A stretch of 64,000 nt of DNA from Aromatoleum anaerobium (lineage in GTDB: Bacteria; Pseudomonadota; Gammaproteobacteria; Burkholderiales; Rhodocyclaceae). Position numbers and translations under genes: made by a program. Below, piece by piece: positions 40,229-49,461 of this stretch. The DNA lies in assembly GCF_012910705.2 (NCBI RefSeq), contig NZ_WTVG02000035.1, positions 186,001 to 250,000 on the forward strand. The letters are read 5' to 3'. The first letter of the stretch is position 1, and the number at the start of each line of letters is the position of its first letter. The notes beneath the pieces were generated by a model, which made no database searches, had not been told where the DNA came from, and worked only from the letters and a program-made list of their open reading frames with translations.

Positions 40229-40990
40229 ATGAACACTGACCCGCCTAACCCGCCCTCGCCGCTGCTGCAGCTCGACGGCGTGCAGATCGCGTACGGCGGC
40301 ATCCAGGCCGTGAAAGGCATCGGCCTGCAGCTCCACCGCGGCGAGCGCGTCAGCCTGATCGGCGCGAACGGCGCGGGAAAGACGACGACGCTGAACGCGA
40401 TCGCCGGCATCCTGCCGCTCGCCCGGGGCGAAATCCTCTACGAAGGCGACAGGATCGGGCAGGTGCCGGCGCACAAGCGGCTGCGCCGCGGCATCGCGCT
40501 GGTGCCCGAAGGGCGCGGCATCTTCACGCGTCTCACGGTCGAGGAAAACCTGCGCATGGGCGCGTATTCGCGCCGCGACGCCGCGGGCATCGAAGCCGAC
40601 CTGGAACGCGTGTACACGATGCTGCCGCGCATCAAGGAGCGCCTCGCCCAGGTCGCCGGCACGCTGTCCGGTGGCGAGCAGCAGATGCTCTCGATCGGCC
40701 GCGCGCTGCTGTCGCGCCCCAAATTGCTGCTGCTCGACGAGCCGTCGATGGGGCTCGCGCCGCTGGTCGTCGAGAAGATCTTCGAAGTCCTCCGCTCGGT
40801 CGGCAAAGAAGGCGTGACGATCCTGCTCGTCGAGCAGAACGCGAACCTCGCGCTGGAATTCTCGCAGCGCGCGTATGTCATGGAATCGGGCCGCATCACG
40901 CTGTCGGGCAGCGGTGCGGAGCTGCTGACGGACCCGAAAGTGCGGACGGCCTATCTCGGCGAGATCGACGCCGTCGGCGAACGTGGCTGA
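40229..40990 (+). CDS. livF: Branched-chain-type ABC transporter ATPase
   Basis: A 253-residue ATPase of the LivF class with Walker A (GANGAGKTTTLNAI), the LivF hallmark ALVPEGRGIFTRLTVEENL, signature LSGGEQQMLSIGRALLSRP and Walker B LLLLDEPSMGL. Its start overlaps the livG end by 11 bp. It appears intact, although its partner livG is disrupted. Confidence 0.93.
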   Translation: MNTDPPNPPSPLLQLDGVQIAYGGIQAVKGIGLQLHRGERVSLIGANGAGKTTTLNAIAGILPLARGEILYEGDRIGQVPAHKRLRRGIALVPEGRGIFTRLTVEENLRMGAYSRRDAAGIEADLERVYTMLPRIKERLAQVAGTLSGGEQQMLSIGRALLSRPKLLLLDEPSMGLAPLVVEKIFEVLRSVGKEGVTILLVEQNANLALEFSQRAYVMESGRITLSGSGAELLTDPKVRTAYLGEIDAVGERG

Positions 40991-41013
40991 ACCCGCCCTG
41001 CGGGCGTGCCGGA

Positions 41014-42198
41014 TCAGGCTTCCAGCCGGCGCTGCCAGGACAGGAAGCACAACAGGCCGAGCAACAGGAAGCCCGCCATGCCGGCGGCAAGCGTCAGCGG
41101 CGAGTACCACAGCAGCGGCGCGAACACCCCCGCGGTCACCGCATTGACGCCAACCTGCAAGAAGCTCTGGCAGCTCGACGCCAGCCCGCGGCGCGCGGGG
41201 AACCGGTCGAGCGCGATCAGCGTCAGGCTGGGCGTCGCCAGCGCCATGCCGATCGTGTAGATCGCGATCGGCAGCACCGACCACGGCAGGCCGGGCGTCA
41301 CCAGCGCGCCGATCAGCACGTTGAGCCCTGCCGCCCCGCCCATGATCGCGAAACCGGTCGTGATCGTGCGCCCGTGATGCCAACGCCCGGCCATGCGCCC
41401 CGACAGCGCCGAACCGCACACGAGCCCGGCGACCGTCGGCACGAACATCCAGCCGAACTGCTGCGGCCCGAGGCCGAGATGGCCGATCAGGAAGGCCGGC
41501 GCGGACAGCACGTAGAGGAAGAACCCGTTGAAGTTGAACGCGACCGCCCCGGCGACGAGCAGGAACGCGCCGCTGCCGAGCACTTTCGCGTAGGCGCGGC
41601 CGAGGCTGACCGGGTGCAGCGGATGGCGCGCCGCGGCGGGCAGCGTCTCGGGCAGGTAACGCCAGGTCAGGTAAGTCAGCCCCCCGGCGAAGAGCGCGAG
41701 GAACACGAACACCGCGCGCCAGCCGGCGATCGCCAGCAGCAAGCCGCCGATGATCGGCGCGATCGCCGGCGCGATGGCGAAGATCATCATGACGCGCGAC
41801 ATCAGGCGCTGCGCCTGCACGCCGTCGTAGAGGTCGCGGATCACGGCGCGCCCGACGACCATCCCCGCGCCGCCGGACAGCCCCTGCAGCACGCGCCCGG
41901 CCCACAGCCATTCGATCGACGGCGCCAGCGCGCACACGAGCGACGCCAGCACGAACAGCACCATCGACCCGAGGATCACGCGCCGCCGGCCGAAATGATC
42001 GGCCAGCGCGCCGTGCCACAGCACCATGAACGCGAAAGTCGCCATGTAGGCCGTCAGCGTCTGCTGCACTTCGATCGGCGTCGCCGCGAGCGAGGCGGCG
42101 ATCGCCGGAAAGGCCGGCAGGTAGGTGTCGATCGAAAATGGTCCGATCGCGGCAAGCGCAGCAAGAATCGCCGCGAGCCAGGGCGAGGAAGCAGGCAT
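41014..42198 (-). CDS. Bcr/CflA-family drug-resistance MFS exporter
   Basis: A 394-residue protein with twelve predicted membrane segments. Bcr/CflA features are DTYLPAFPAIAASL near the start, the MFS loop ADHFGRRRVILG and RVLQGLSGGAGMVVGRAVIRD. Such proton-driven exporters expel drugs or amino-acid derivatives. ATG 42198 was chosen over an upstream in-frame ATG because of GGAGAGA just before it and because the extension is highly charged. An IS630 element lies 150 bp upstream and may have separated it from its promoter. Confidence 0.88.
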   Translation of the reverse strand: MPASSPWLAAILAALAAIGPFSIDTYLPAFPAIAASLAATPIEVQQTLTAYMATFAFMVLWHGALADHFGRRRVILGSMVLFVLASLVCALAPSIEWLWAGRVLQGLSGGAGMVVGRAVIRDLYDGVQAQRLMSRVMMIFAIAPAIAPIIGGLLLAIAGWRAVFVFLALFAGGLTYLTWRYLPETLPAAARHPLHPVSLGRAYAKVLGSGAFLLVAGAVAFNFNGFFLYVLSAPAFLIGHLGLGPQQFGWMFVPTVAGLVCGSALSGRMAGRWHHGRTITTGFAIMGGAAGLNVLIGALVTPGLPWSVLPIAIYTIGMALATPSLTLIALDRFPARRGLASSCQSFLQVGVNAVTAGVFAPLLWYSPLTLAAGMAGFLLLGLLCFLSWQRRLEA

Positions 42199-42347
42199 CG
42201 GAATCTCTCCGGGAATCTTCTGTTTTTTTCTGTTTTTCTTCGCGTCGCCGGAGCGGGCCGCGGCTTCGACCCGAGCGCAGCCTTCGCCCGCGATGCACAC
42301 GCCGCCCGGCATCGGCCCGGCAGTGCAACGCGACCGGACACGCGCTA

Positions 42348-43484
42348 GTGTTTAATTGCGTAAGTTAACAATAGTATTACGAAGCTGTGACCCGCGAACC
42401 TCTCGTTTGCGCCAGACGAATGGCGCTGCGTTTTCGTTGTAGGCGGCAGTGAAGGCATGGATGGCCTCAATGAGTTGCTCGACGCTTCGGAAGCTCGCGT
42501 TGTTCAGCGTCTTTCGCTGGAAGATGCCGAACCAGATTTCGACTTGGTTGAGCCAGCTCGCACTGGTAGGCGTGAAGTGAAAGGTGACGTTCGGATGTGC
42601 GGCGAGCCAGTCCTCGTTCTTCTTGTGGGTGTTCAAGTTGTCCAGGATGACGTGGATCTGCCGGTCGACGGGCTGGTCGGCAACGACCTCGTCCATGAAG
42701 GCCTGGAAGTCGGCGCGCTTTTTAGTCTGCGTCGTCTTGCCTCGGATGACGCCGGTGGCGACCTCCAATGCGGCGAACAAATTGACGGTGCCGTGCCGCT
42801 TGTAGGTGCTCTTCATTCCCTGGACGACCTTGCCACTGCTGGTCTGCACGTAGCCGCGCGCCCGCTCGAGGGCTTGAATCGAGGGCTTCTCGTCGACGCT
42901 GATCACCAGGGCGTTCTCGGGCGGGTTCAAGTACAGCCCGATTATGTCGGCCGCTTTGGCGGCAAACTCCGGGTCCGTGCTGACGCACCACGAACGGTGG
43001 CGCTGCAACTGGATGCCTTCCTTGCGCAGGATGCGCCACACCGCGTGATCGGACACGCTCAGCGCCTTGGCCAGCGAGCCCCCATCCCAGCTCGCCATGC
43101 CGGCCGGTGGCGGCAATTCGAGCTGTGCCAAGATTCGGTCGCGCAACTCGACACCGTACTTGGCGGGCTTGCCGGGCCGGGGCGCGTCGCGAAGCCCTGC
43201 GATACCTTGCTCGGCAAAGCGTCGGCGCCACAGCCCGACCGTATTCGGTCGAACACCGAGCTCGCTGGCAACCTCGTCATTGCGCTTGCCATGCAGGCAC
43301 GCCAGAACGATGCGCGCACGCTCGACCAGGCGAACCTCGCCGCTCCGACTTCGAGACAGACGCTCAAGCTCCGACATCACTTCTGCCGGACACGACAACT
43401 CAACCGCCACTCGCGCCATGAGACCCCCTTGTGTCAAGCGAAGTGGGTATCATAATACTATCTTGTATTAACGCAACTAAACAC
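42348..43484 (-). mobile_element. IS630-family insertion sequence, copy 2
   Basis: A 1137-bp element with the same terminal repeats as copy 1, flanked by TA at 42346-42347 and 43485-43486. The right TA is part of the comM stop codon (TAG on the minus strand). Before insertion the site would also have read TAG, so comM is unharmed. Confidence 0.95.
42352..43437 (-). CDS. IS630-family transposase, copy 2
   Basis: The 361-residue protein is identical to that of copy 1. The DNA differs at 43074, 43084, 43126 and 43153, and all four changes are silent. Confidence 0.95.
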   Translation of the reverse strand: MTQGGLMARVAVELSCPAEVMSELERLSRSRSGEVRLVERARIVLACLHGKRNDEVASELGVRPNTVGLWRRRFAEQGIAGLRDAPRPGKPAKYGVELRDRILAQLELPPPAGMASWDGGSLAKALSVSDHAVWRILRKEGIQLQRHRSWCVSTDPEFAAKAADIIGLYLNPPENALVISVDEKPSIQALERARGYVQTSSGKVVQGMKSTYKRHGTVNLFAALEVATGVIRGKTTQTKKRADFQAFMDEVVADQPVDRQIHVILDNLNTHKKNEDWLAAHPNVTFHFTPTSASWLNQVEIWFGIFQRKTLNNASFRSVEQLIEAIHAFTAAYNENAAPFVWRKREVRGSQLRNTIVNLRN

Positions 43485-44977
43485 TAGCGCGCGTCCAGCC
43501 CGCGTCGATACTGGATCGCCTCAGCCAGATGCGCCGGACCGATGGCAGGCGCATCGGCCAAGTCGGCGATCGTGCGGGCGACTTTCAGGATGCGATGATA
43601 ACCCCGCGCCGACAGGTTCAACCGCTCGATCGCATGGGCCAGGAGCTTGCGGCCTTCGCCGTCGGGCGCGCACAACGCGTCCACGCGGCCTGCGGACAGC
43701 CGGCTGTTCGGCTCATTCTGGCGCTCGCGCTGGTGCGCCCACGCGCGCTCGACGCGCAAGCGCACCACTTCGCTCGATTCGCCGGCGGGTTGCGCGAGCA
43801 TCTCGGCCTGATCGAGCAGCGGCACTTCGATGATGACGTCGATGCGATCGAGCAGCGGTCCCGACAGCTTGCCGCGGTAGCGCGCGATCTGGTCGGGCGA
43901 GCAGCGGCAGCGGGCGTTGCCGGCATGGCCGCAGGGGCAGGGGTTCATCGCCGCGACGAGCTGGAAGCGGGCGGGGAATTCCGCCCGCCGCCGCGCGCGC
44001 GACACGGTCACGAGGCCGGTTTCGAGCGGTTCGCGCAGCGCCTCGAGCACGCGCCGGTCGAATTCGGGCAGCTCGTCGAGAAACAGCACACCATGGTGCG
44101 CGAGGCTGATCTCGCCGGGCCGCGGGTCGGCGCCGCCGCCGACGAGCGCCGGCGCGGACGCCGAGTGGTGCGGGGCGCGATACGGCCGGCGCCCCCAGTG
44201 CCGCACGTCGAACGAGCCTTCGATCGACTGGATCGCAGCGCTCTCGATCGCTTCGGCCTGCTCCATGCGCGGCAGCAACCCGGGCAGGCGCCGCGCGAGC
44301 ATCGACTTGCCGGTCCCGGGCGGCCCGAACAGCAGCAACGAATGCTGGCCGGCCGCCGCGACTTCGAGCGCCCGGCGCGCCTGGAGCTGTCCCTTGACCT
44401 CGGCGAGATCGGCCTCGGGCGGCCCGCTCCGGCTGCGCAGCGGGGGCGGGTGGCGCGGCAGCGCGGCGTGCCCGTTCAGGTGCCCACACACCGCGAGCAG
44501 GCTCGCCGCGGCCAGCACGCTCGCTCCCTCCGCGAGCGCCGCCTCGTCCGCATTGGCGACCGGCAGCACCAGCGCGCGCCCTTCTCGGGCGGTTTCGAGC
44601 GCGACCGCGAGCGCGCCGCGCACCGGCCGCAGTGCGCCGTTCAGCGACAGCTCGCCGACGAACTCGTGTCGCGAAAGCGCGCCGGCGTCGATCTGGCCGG
44701 ATGCCGCGAGGATGCCCAGCGCGATCGGCAGGTCGAAACGCCCGCCCTCCTTCGGCAGGTCGGCGGGGGCGAGGTTGACGGTGATGCGGCGCTGCGGGAA
44801 CTCGAACTGCGACGTGACGATCGCGGCCCGCACGCGATCGCGCGCCTCGCGCACTTCGGTGTCGGCGAGCCCGACGAGGTTGAAGGCAGGCAGGCCGTTG
44901 GCGAGGTGGACTTCGACCGTCACTTCCGGTGCGGCGAGGCCGACCAGCGCGCGGGTACGTACGAGAGCCAGCGACAT
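43484..44977 (-). CDS. comM: ComM-like Mg-chelatase-fold ATPase
   Basis: A 497-residue YifB/ComM protein with an N-terminal Lon-like domain (VEVHLANGLPAFNLVGLADT), a central AAA+ domain with Walker A (LLFGPPGTGKSMLARRLPGL) and Walker B (GVLFLDELPEF), the cysteine cluster NPCPCGHAGNARCRCSP and a C-terminal helical domain. ComM is a hexameric helicase promoting branch migration in natural transformation. ATG 44977 follows GGAGACC. The stop codon coincides with the IS630 target. Confidence 0.95.
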   Translation of the reverse strand: MSLALVRTRALVGLAAPEVTVEVHLANGLPAFNLVGLADTEVREARDRVRAAIVTSQFEFPQRRITVNLAPADLPKEGGRFDLPIALGILAASGQIDAGALSRHEFVGELSLNGALRPVRGALAVALETAREGRALVLPVANADEAALAEGASVLAAASLLAVCGHLNGHAALPRHPPPLRSRSGPPEADLAEVKGQLQARRALEVAAAGQHSLLLFGPPGTGKSMLARRLPGLLPRMEQAEAIESAAIQSIEGSFDVRHWGRRPYRAPHHSASAPALVGGGADPRPGEISLAHHGVLFLDELPEFDRRVLEALREPLETGLVTVSRARRRAEFPARFQLVAAMNPCPCGHAGNARCRCSPDQIARYRGKLSGPLLDRIDVIIEVPLLDQAEMLAQPAGESSEVVRLRVERAWAHQRERQNEPNSRLSAGRVDALCAPDGEGRKLLAHAIERLNLSARGYHRILKVARTIADLADAPAIGPAHLAEAIQYRRGLDAR

Positions 44978-45177
44978 CGAGGTCTCCGGAATGGACTGGG
45001 AGCAGTCTACCCTACCGGAGACGGGGACGATGACAAGCGCTTGGACGCGCCGCAGCCGAAAGCGCCGTCGTGCCAAAGGATCAGGGCGATCGCGGGAGCC
45101 CGCACGGCCGCAGGATCTCGTCCGGCGCATCGCGTTGCGCCGGATGAGGTGGCGGTGCGCGGGAGTGCCCCGCGGCG

Positions 45178-45441
45178 TCAGCCGGCGTCGTTTTCGGTGC
45201 GCACGCGCGTCAGTTCGGATTCCAGCGCGGCGACGCGGTCTTCGAGTTCGGCGAGTTTTTGCCGGGTATGGGCGAGCATTTCGCGCTGGACGTCGAATTC
45301 CTCGCGCGTGACCAGATCGAGCTTGCTGAAGGCACTGCCGAGCAGGGCTTTGGCGTTCTTCTCGAAATCGCGCGCCGGATTGCTCGCGGCAATTTCGGAA
45401 AGCTTGGCGCCGAGTTCATCGAGGATGCGGGGACCGGGCAT
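45178..45441 (-). CDS. ubiK: UbiK/YqiC-family ubiquinone biosynthesis accessory factor
   Basis: An 87-residue protein starting MPGPRILDELGAKLSEI, with the BMFP (membrane fusogenic) pattern: an amphipathic helix, then a C-terminal coiled coil (REMLAHTRQKLAELEDRVAA). UbiK assists the soluble UbiJ complex in ubiquinone synthesis. The start at 45441 gives the usual family length; no strong ribosome site is visible. Confidence 0.88.
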   Translation of the reverse strand: MPGPRILDELGAKLSEIAASNPARDFEKNAKALLGSAFSKLDLVTREEFDVQREMLAHTRQKLAELEDRVAALESELTRVRTENDAG

Positions 45442-45669
45442 GGCGGCACCTGTGCGGCGGTTGTGATGGGACGGGCAGTTTATCACGGTCGATTTCGACC
45501 CGCCGGCCAGGGAAAGGCACATGACGCACCATCGTGAGGCGAGCGCACCTTTAATGTGCATCGCGATCAGGGAGGCCCCTTGCCACGTGCTGCCAATCGG
45601 CGCGCGAGCATATCCTCATGCCGCGTAGTTTGTTTGCGAGTGCGAGGTTTGAGGGCGCATATCGCAAGA

Positions 45670-45685
45670 TGGCACAGACCGTGCT
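45670..45685 (+). promoter_or_regulatory. Sigma-54 promoter of the porin-glnK-amtB operon
   Basis: TGGCACAGACCGTGCT matches the -24/-12 consensus (TGGCAC-N5-TTGCW) at all but one position, with exact GG-N10-GC spacing. It lies 45 bases before the porin ATG. NtrC-type activation is expected for glnK-amtB, but I could not place a clear NtrC site. Confidence 0.75.
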
Positions 45686-45729
45686 TATGGTGCACTGCCA
45701 GATAATACCAATCCATGAAGGAGCACCCA

Positions 45730-46849
<1,120 letters not shown>

Positions 46850-46862
46850 CGGAGAAAAAATC

Positions 46863-48212
46863 ATGAAGAAACTGTACGCAATGCTGCCCGCGGCGCTTGC
46901 GCTCGGGCTGGCCGGCGGCGCGCTCGCCCAGGACGCTGCAACGGCTGTCGCCCCCGCCGTCGAAGCGGCCACGGCAGCGCCGATCGTCGAGAAAGGCGAC
47001 GTCGCGTGGATCATGACCTCGACGCTGCTCGTGCTGTTCATGGCGCTGCCCGGCCTCGCGCTGTTCTACGGCGGCCTGGTGCGCTCGAAGAACATGCTGT
47101 CGGTGCTGATGCAGGTGATGGTGGTGTTCTCGCTGATCGCGGTGCTGTGGGTGTTCTACGGCTATTCGCTCGCGTTCACCGAGGCGAGCCCTTTCATCGG
47201 TTCGCTCGACAAGCTGTTCCTCGCCGGGGTCACGACCGACACGCTCGCCGACACTTTCACCGACAACGTCAAGCTGCCCGAGTACGCGTTCATCGCGTTC
47301 CAGGCGACGTTCGCCGGCATCACCGGGGCGCTGGTCGTCGGCGCGTTCGCCGAACGGATGAAGTTCTCGGCGGTGCTGGTGTTCTCGGTGATCTGGTTCA
47401 CGCTGTGCTACCTGCCGATCTGCCACATGGTGTGGGGCCCGGGCGGCATGCTGCTCGGCGACGGCGCGCTCGACTTCGCCGGCGGCACGGTGGTGCATAT
47501 CAACGCCGGGGTCGCGGGTCTCGTCGGCGCGTACATGGTCGGCAAGCGCATCGGCTTCGGCCGCGAAGCGCTGACGCCGCATTCGCTGACGCTGACGATG
47601 GTCGGCGCGTCGATGCTGTGGGTCGGCTGGTTCGGCTTCAACGCCGGCTCGAACCTCGAAGCGACGTCGGGTGCCGCGCTGGCGTTCATCAACACGCTGG
47701 TCGCGACCGCCGCCGCGGTGCTCGCGTGGTCGCTCGGCGAGGCGCTGTTCAAGGGCCGGCCGTCGATGCTCGGCGCCGCGTCGGGCGCCGTTGCCGGCCT
47801 CGTCGCGATCACGCCGGCCTGCGGCTCGGTCGGACCGATGGGCGCGATCGTCATCGGCCTGCTCGCCGGCTTCGTCTGCCTGTGGGGCGTCAATGGCTTG
47901 AAGCGCATGCTCGGCGCGGACGACGCGCTCGACGTGTTCGGCGTGCATGGCGTCGGCGGCATCCTCGGCGCGATCCTGACCGGGGTGTTCACCGCCCCGT
48001 CGCTCGGCGGCACTGGTGCCGAGGACTTCTCGATCGCTGGCCAAGTCTGGATCCAGACCTATAGTGTATTGATCACGATCGCGTGGTCGGCGGTCGTCGC
48101 AGTGATCGCCTACAAGGTCGCCGACATCCTCGTCGGGCTGCGGGTGCCCGAAGAGGAGGAACGCCAGGGGCTCGACGTCAGCGCCCACGGCGAGACGGCG
48201 TACCACCACTGA
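46863..48212 (+). CDS. amtB: Ammonium transporter
   Basis: A 449-residue channel with a signal-peptide-like start and an alanine-rich periplasmic segment, then eleven membrane helices. Family motifs include LFYGGLVRSKNML, the pore histidines in GGTVVHINAGVAGL and VFGVHGVGGI, and WVGWFGFNAGSNL. It conducts ammonium and is gated by GlnK. GGAGAAAAAATC precedes the ATG. Confidence 0.96.
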   Translation: MKKLYAMLPAALALGLAGGALAQDAATAVAPAVEAATAAPIVEKGDVAWIMTSTLLVLFMALPGLALFYGGLVRSKNMLSVLMQVMVVFSLIAVLWVFYGYSLAFTEASPFIGSLDKLFLAGVTTDTLADTFTDNVKLPEYAFIAFQATFAGITGALVVGAFAERMKFSAVLVFSVIWFTLCYLPICHMVWGPGGMLLGDGALDFAGGTVVHINAGVAGLVGAYMVGKRIGFGREALTPHSLTLTMVGASMLWVGWFGFNAGSNLEATSGAALAFINTLVATAAAVLAWSLGEALFKGRPSMLGAASGAVAGLVAITPACGSVGPMGAIVIGLLAGFVCLWGVNGLKRMLGADDALDVFGVHGVGGILGAILTGVFTAPSLGGTGAEDFSIAGQVWIQTYSVLITIAWSAVVAVIAYKVADILVGLRVPEEEERQGLDVSAHGETAYHH

Positions 48213-48253
48213 GCTTCACGGCCGGGGTTCCCTCCTCTTCCCCGGCCACTGGG

Positions 48254-48283
48254 CGGGCGCCCCGTCGCGGGGCGCCCGTTTTT
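48254..48283 (+). terminator. Rho-independent terminator after amtB
   Basis: Ten-base arms 48254-48263 and 48269-48278 (CGGGCGCCCC / GGGGCGCCCG) with a five-base loop, followed by TTTTT at 48279-48283. Confidence 0.9.
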
Positions 48284-48301
48284 CGTCTGCGACCGGCAAA
48301 A

Positions 48302-48348
48302 GTGCGCCCATGCTGGGCGCACAGACAAAAAAGGAGGCTTGCGCCTCC
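48302..48348 (-). terminator. Tandem terminators after korB
   Basis: On the minus strand GGAGGC-GCAA-GCCTCC (48333-48348) is followed by six T. A second hairpin, GTGCGCCCA-GCA-TGGGCGCAC (48302-48322), follows with four T. Both lie just beyond the korB stop. Confidence 0.88.
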
Positions 48349-48377
48349 TTCCGCGTTTCGGCTGCGCCGCCGCCCGC

Positions 48378-49403
48378 TTACCCGATCGTCCAGGTCTCGC
48401 CGCCTTGCAGCAGATCGGCGAGGCGGCCGTCGCCTTTCTTCGCGCGCGTGTCGGCGTGCAATTGCGCGTTGAGCTCGTCGTAGCTGTCCTTGCGCACCGA
48501 GCGGAACACGCCGAGCGGCACCGGCAGGTCCGGCGTGTCGAACTGCGACAGGAAGAACGCGAGGCCGCTGTGCGCCGCCTTCTCGTCATGCACGACGAGC
48601 TCGCTCTCGGCGACGCCGCCTTCGCCGAGCGTCACGACTTCCGGCTCCATGCCGCGCAGGCGGATGCCGCGGTCGCGCGCCTTGCCGAACACCAGCGGCT
48701 TGCCGTCCTCGAGGATCACGCGCGCATCGTCGCGGGTCGCCTTGTCGGTCAGCGTCGAATACGCGCCGTCGTTGAACACGATGCAGTTCTGCAGGATTTC
48801 GACGAACGCCGTGCCCTTGTGCGCCGCGGCGCGCGCGAGCACTGAGCTCAGGTGCGGCAGGTCGGTGTCCACCGAACGGGCGACGAAGGTCGCACCGGCG
48901 CCGAGCGCGAGCGCAACCGGCGAGAACGGCCGGTCGATGCTGCCCAGCGGCGTGCTCTTGGTCTTCTTGCCCATTTCGGAGGTCGGCGAATACTGGCCTT
49001 TCGTCAGGCCGTAGATGCGGTTGTTGAGCAGGATCACCTTCAGGTCTACGTTGCGGCGCATCGCGTGGATGAAGTGGTTGCCGCCGATCGCCAGCGCATC
49101 GCCGTCGCCGGTGACGACCCACACCGACAGGTCCGGGCGGGCGAGCTTCAGGCCGCTTGCGATCGCCGGCGCGCGCCCGTGGATGCTGTGCATCCCGTAG
49201 GTTTCCATGTAGTACGGGAAACGGCTCGAGCAGCCGATGCCGGAGATGAAGGCGAAGTTCTCGCGCGGGATGCCGAGCGTCGGCAGCAGCTTCTGGATCT
49301 GCGCGAGAATCGCGTAGTCGCCGCAGCCGGGACACCAGCGCACGTCCTGGTTCGATTCGAAGTCTTTTTTCGTCAGCGCGACGGGGGAGGACATGTCGTT
49401 CAT
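48378..49403 (-). CDS. korB: 2-oxoacid:ferredoxin oxidoreductase, beta subunit
   Basis: A 341-residue thiamine-diphosphate subunit. Features are WCPGCGDYAILAQIQ, GIGCSSRFPYYM, GRAPAIASGLKLARPDL and the ThDP/Mg motif GDGDALAIGGNHFIHAMRRN with NNRIYGLTKGQYSPTS. With KorA it oxidises 2-oxoglutarate (or a similar 2-oxoacid) with CoA and reduces ferredoxin. In Thauera and Azoarcus such an enzyme supplies electrons to benzoyl-CoA reductase. The gene lies 58 bp after korA. Confidence 0.94.
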   Translation of the reverse strand: MNDMSSPVALTKKDFESNQDVRWCPGCGDYAILAQIQKLLPTLGIPRENFAFISGIGCSSRFPYYMETYGMHSIHGRAPAIASGLKLARPDLSVWVVTGDGDALAIGGNHFIHAMRRNVDLKVILLNNRIYGLTKGQYSPTSEMGKKTKSTPLGSIDRPFSPVALALGAGATFVARSVDTDLPHLSSVLARAAAHKGTAFVEILQNCIVFNDGAYSTLTDKATRDDARVILEDGKPLVFGKARDRGIRLRGMEPEVVTLGEGGVAESELVVHDEKAAHSGLAFFLSQFDTPDLPVPLGVFRSVRKDSYDELNAQLHADTRAKKGDGRLADLLQGGETWTIG

Positions 49404-49461
49404 GATGATCTTCCTGTAACAGTGGGGCTCGGGGACGCGGTTCGGCTCGTGCGGACGCGCG

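Larger units (their letters stand above)
37941..40239 (+). pseudogene. livG: livG, ABC transporter ATPase, split by an IS
   Basis: The N-terminal 50 codons ([20 protein letters not shown] with Walker [10 protein letters not shown]) end at the IS1182-type element. The frame resumes at 39610 (LSGAYAPDGGEFVFKG), giving the Q-loop (TFQNIRLF), signature (LSYGDQRRLEIARALA) and Walker B (LLALDEPAAGM). Deleting the element and one CTGAG copy restores 258 residues, the normal LivG length. As it stands the ATPase lacks its Walker A half, so the transporter should lack one of its two ATPases unless LivF substitutes. Confidence 0.93.

Noticed and set aside
40994-41006. Small hairpin between livF and the Bcr/CflA exporter gene
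   Set aside because: Only five base pairs with a three-base loop and no T-run; too weak to call a terminator.
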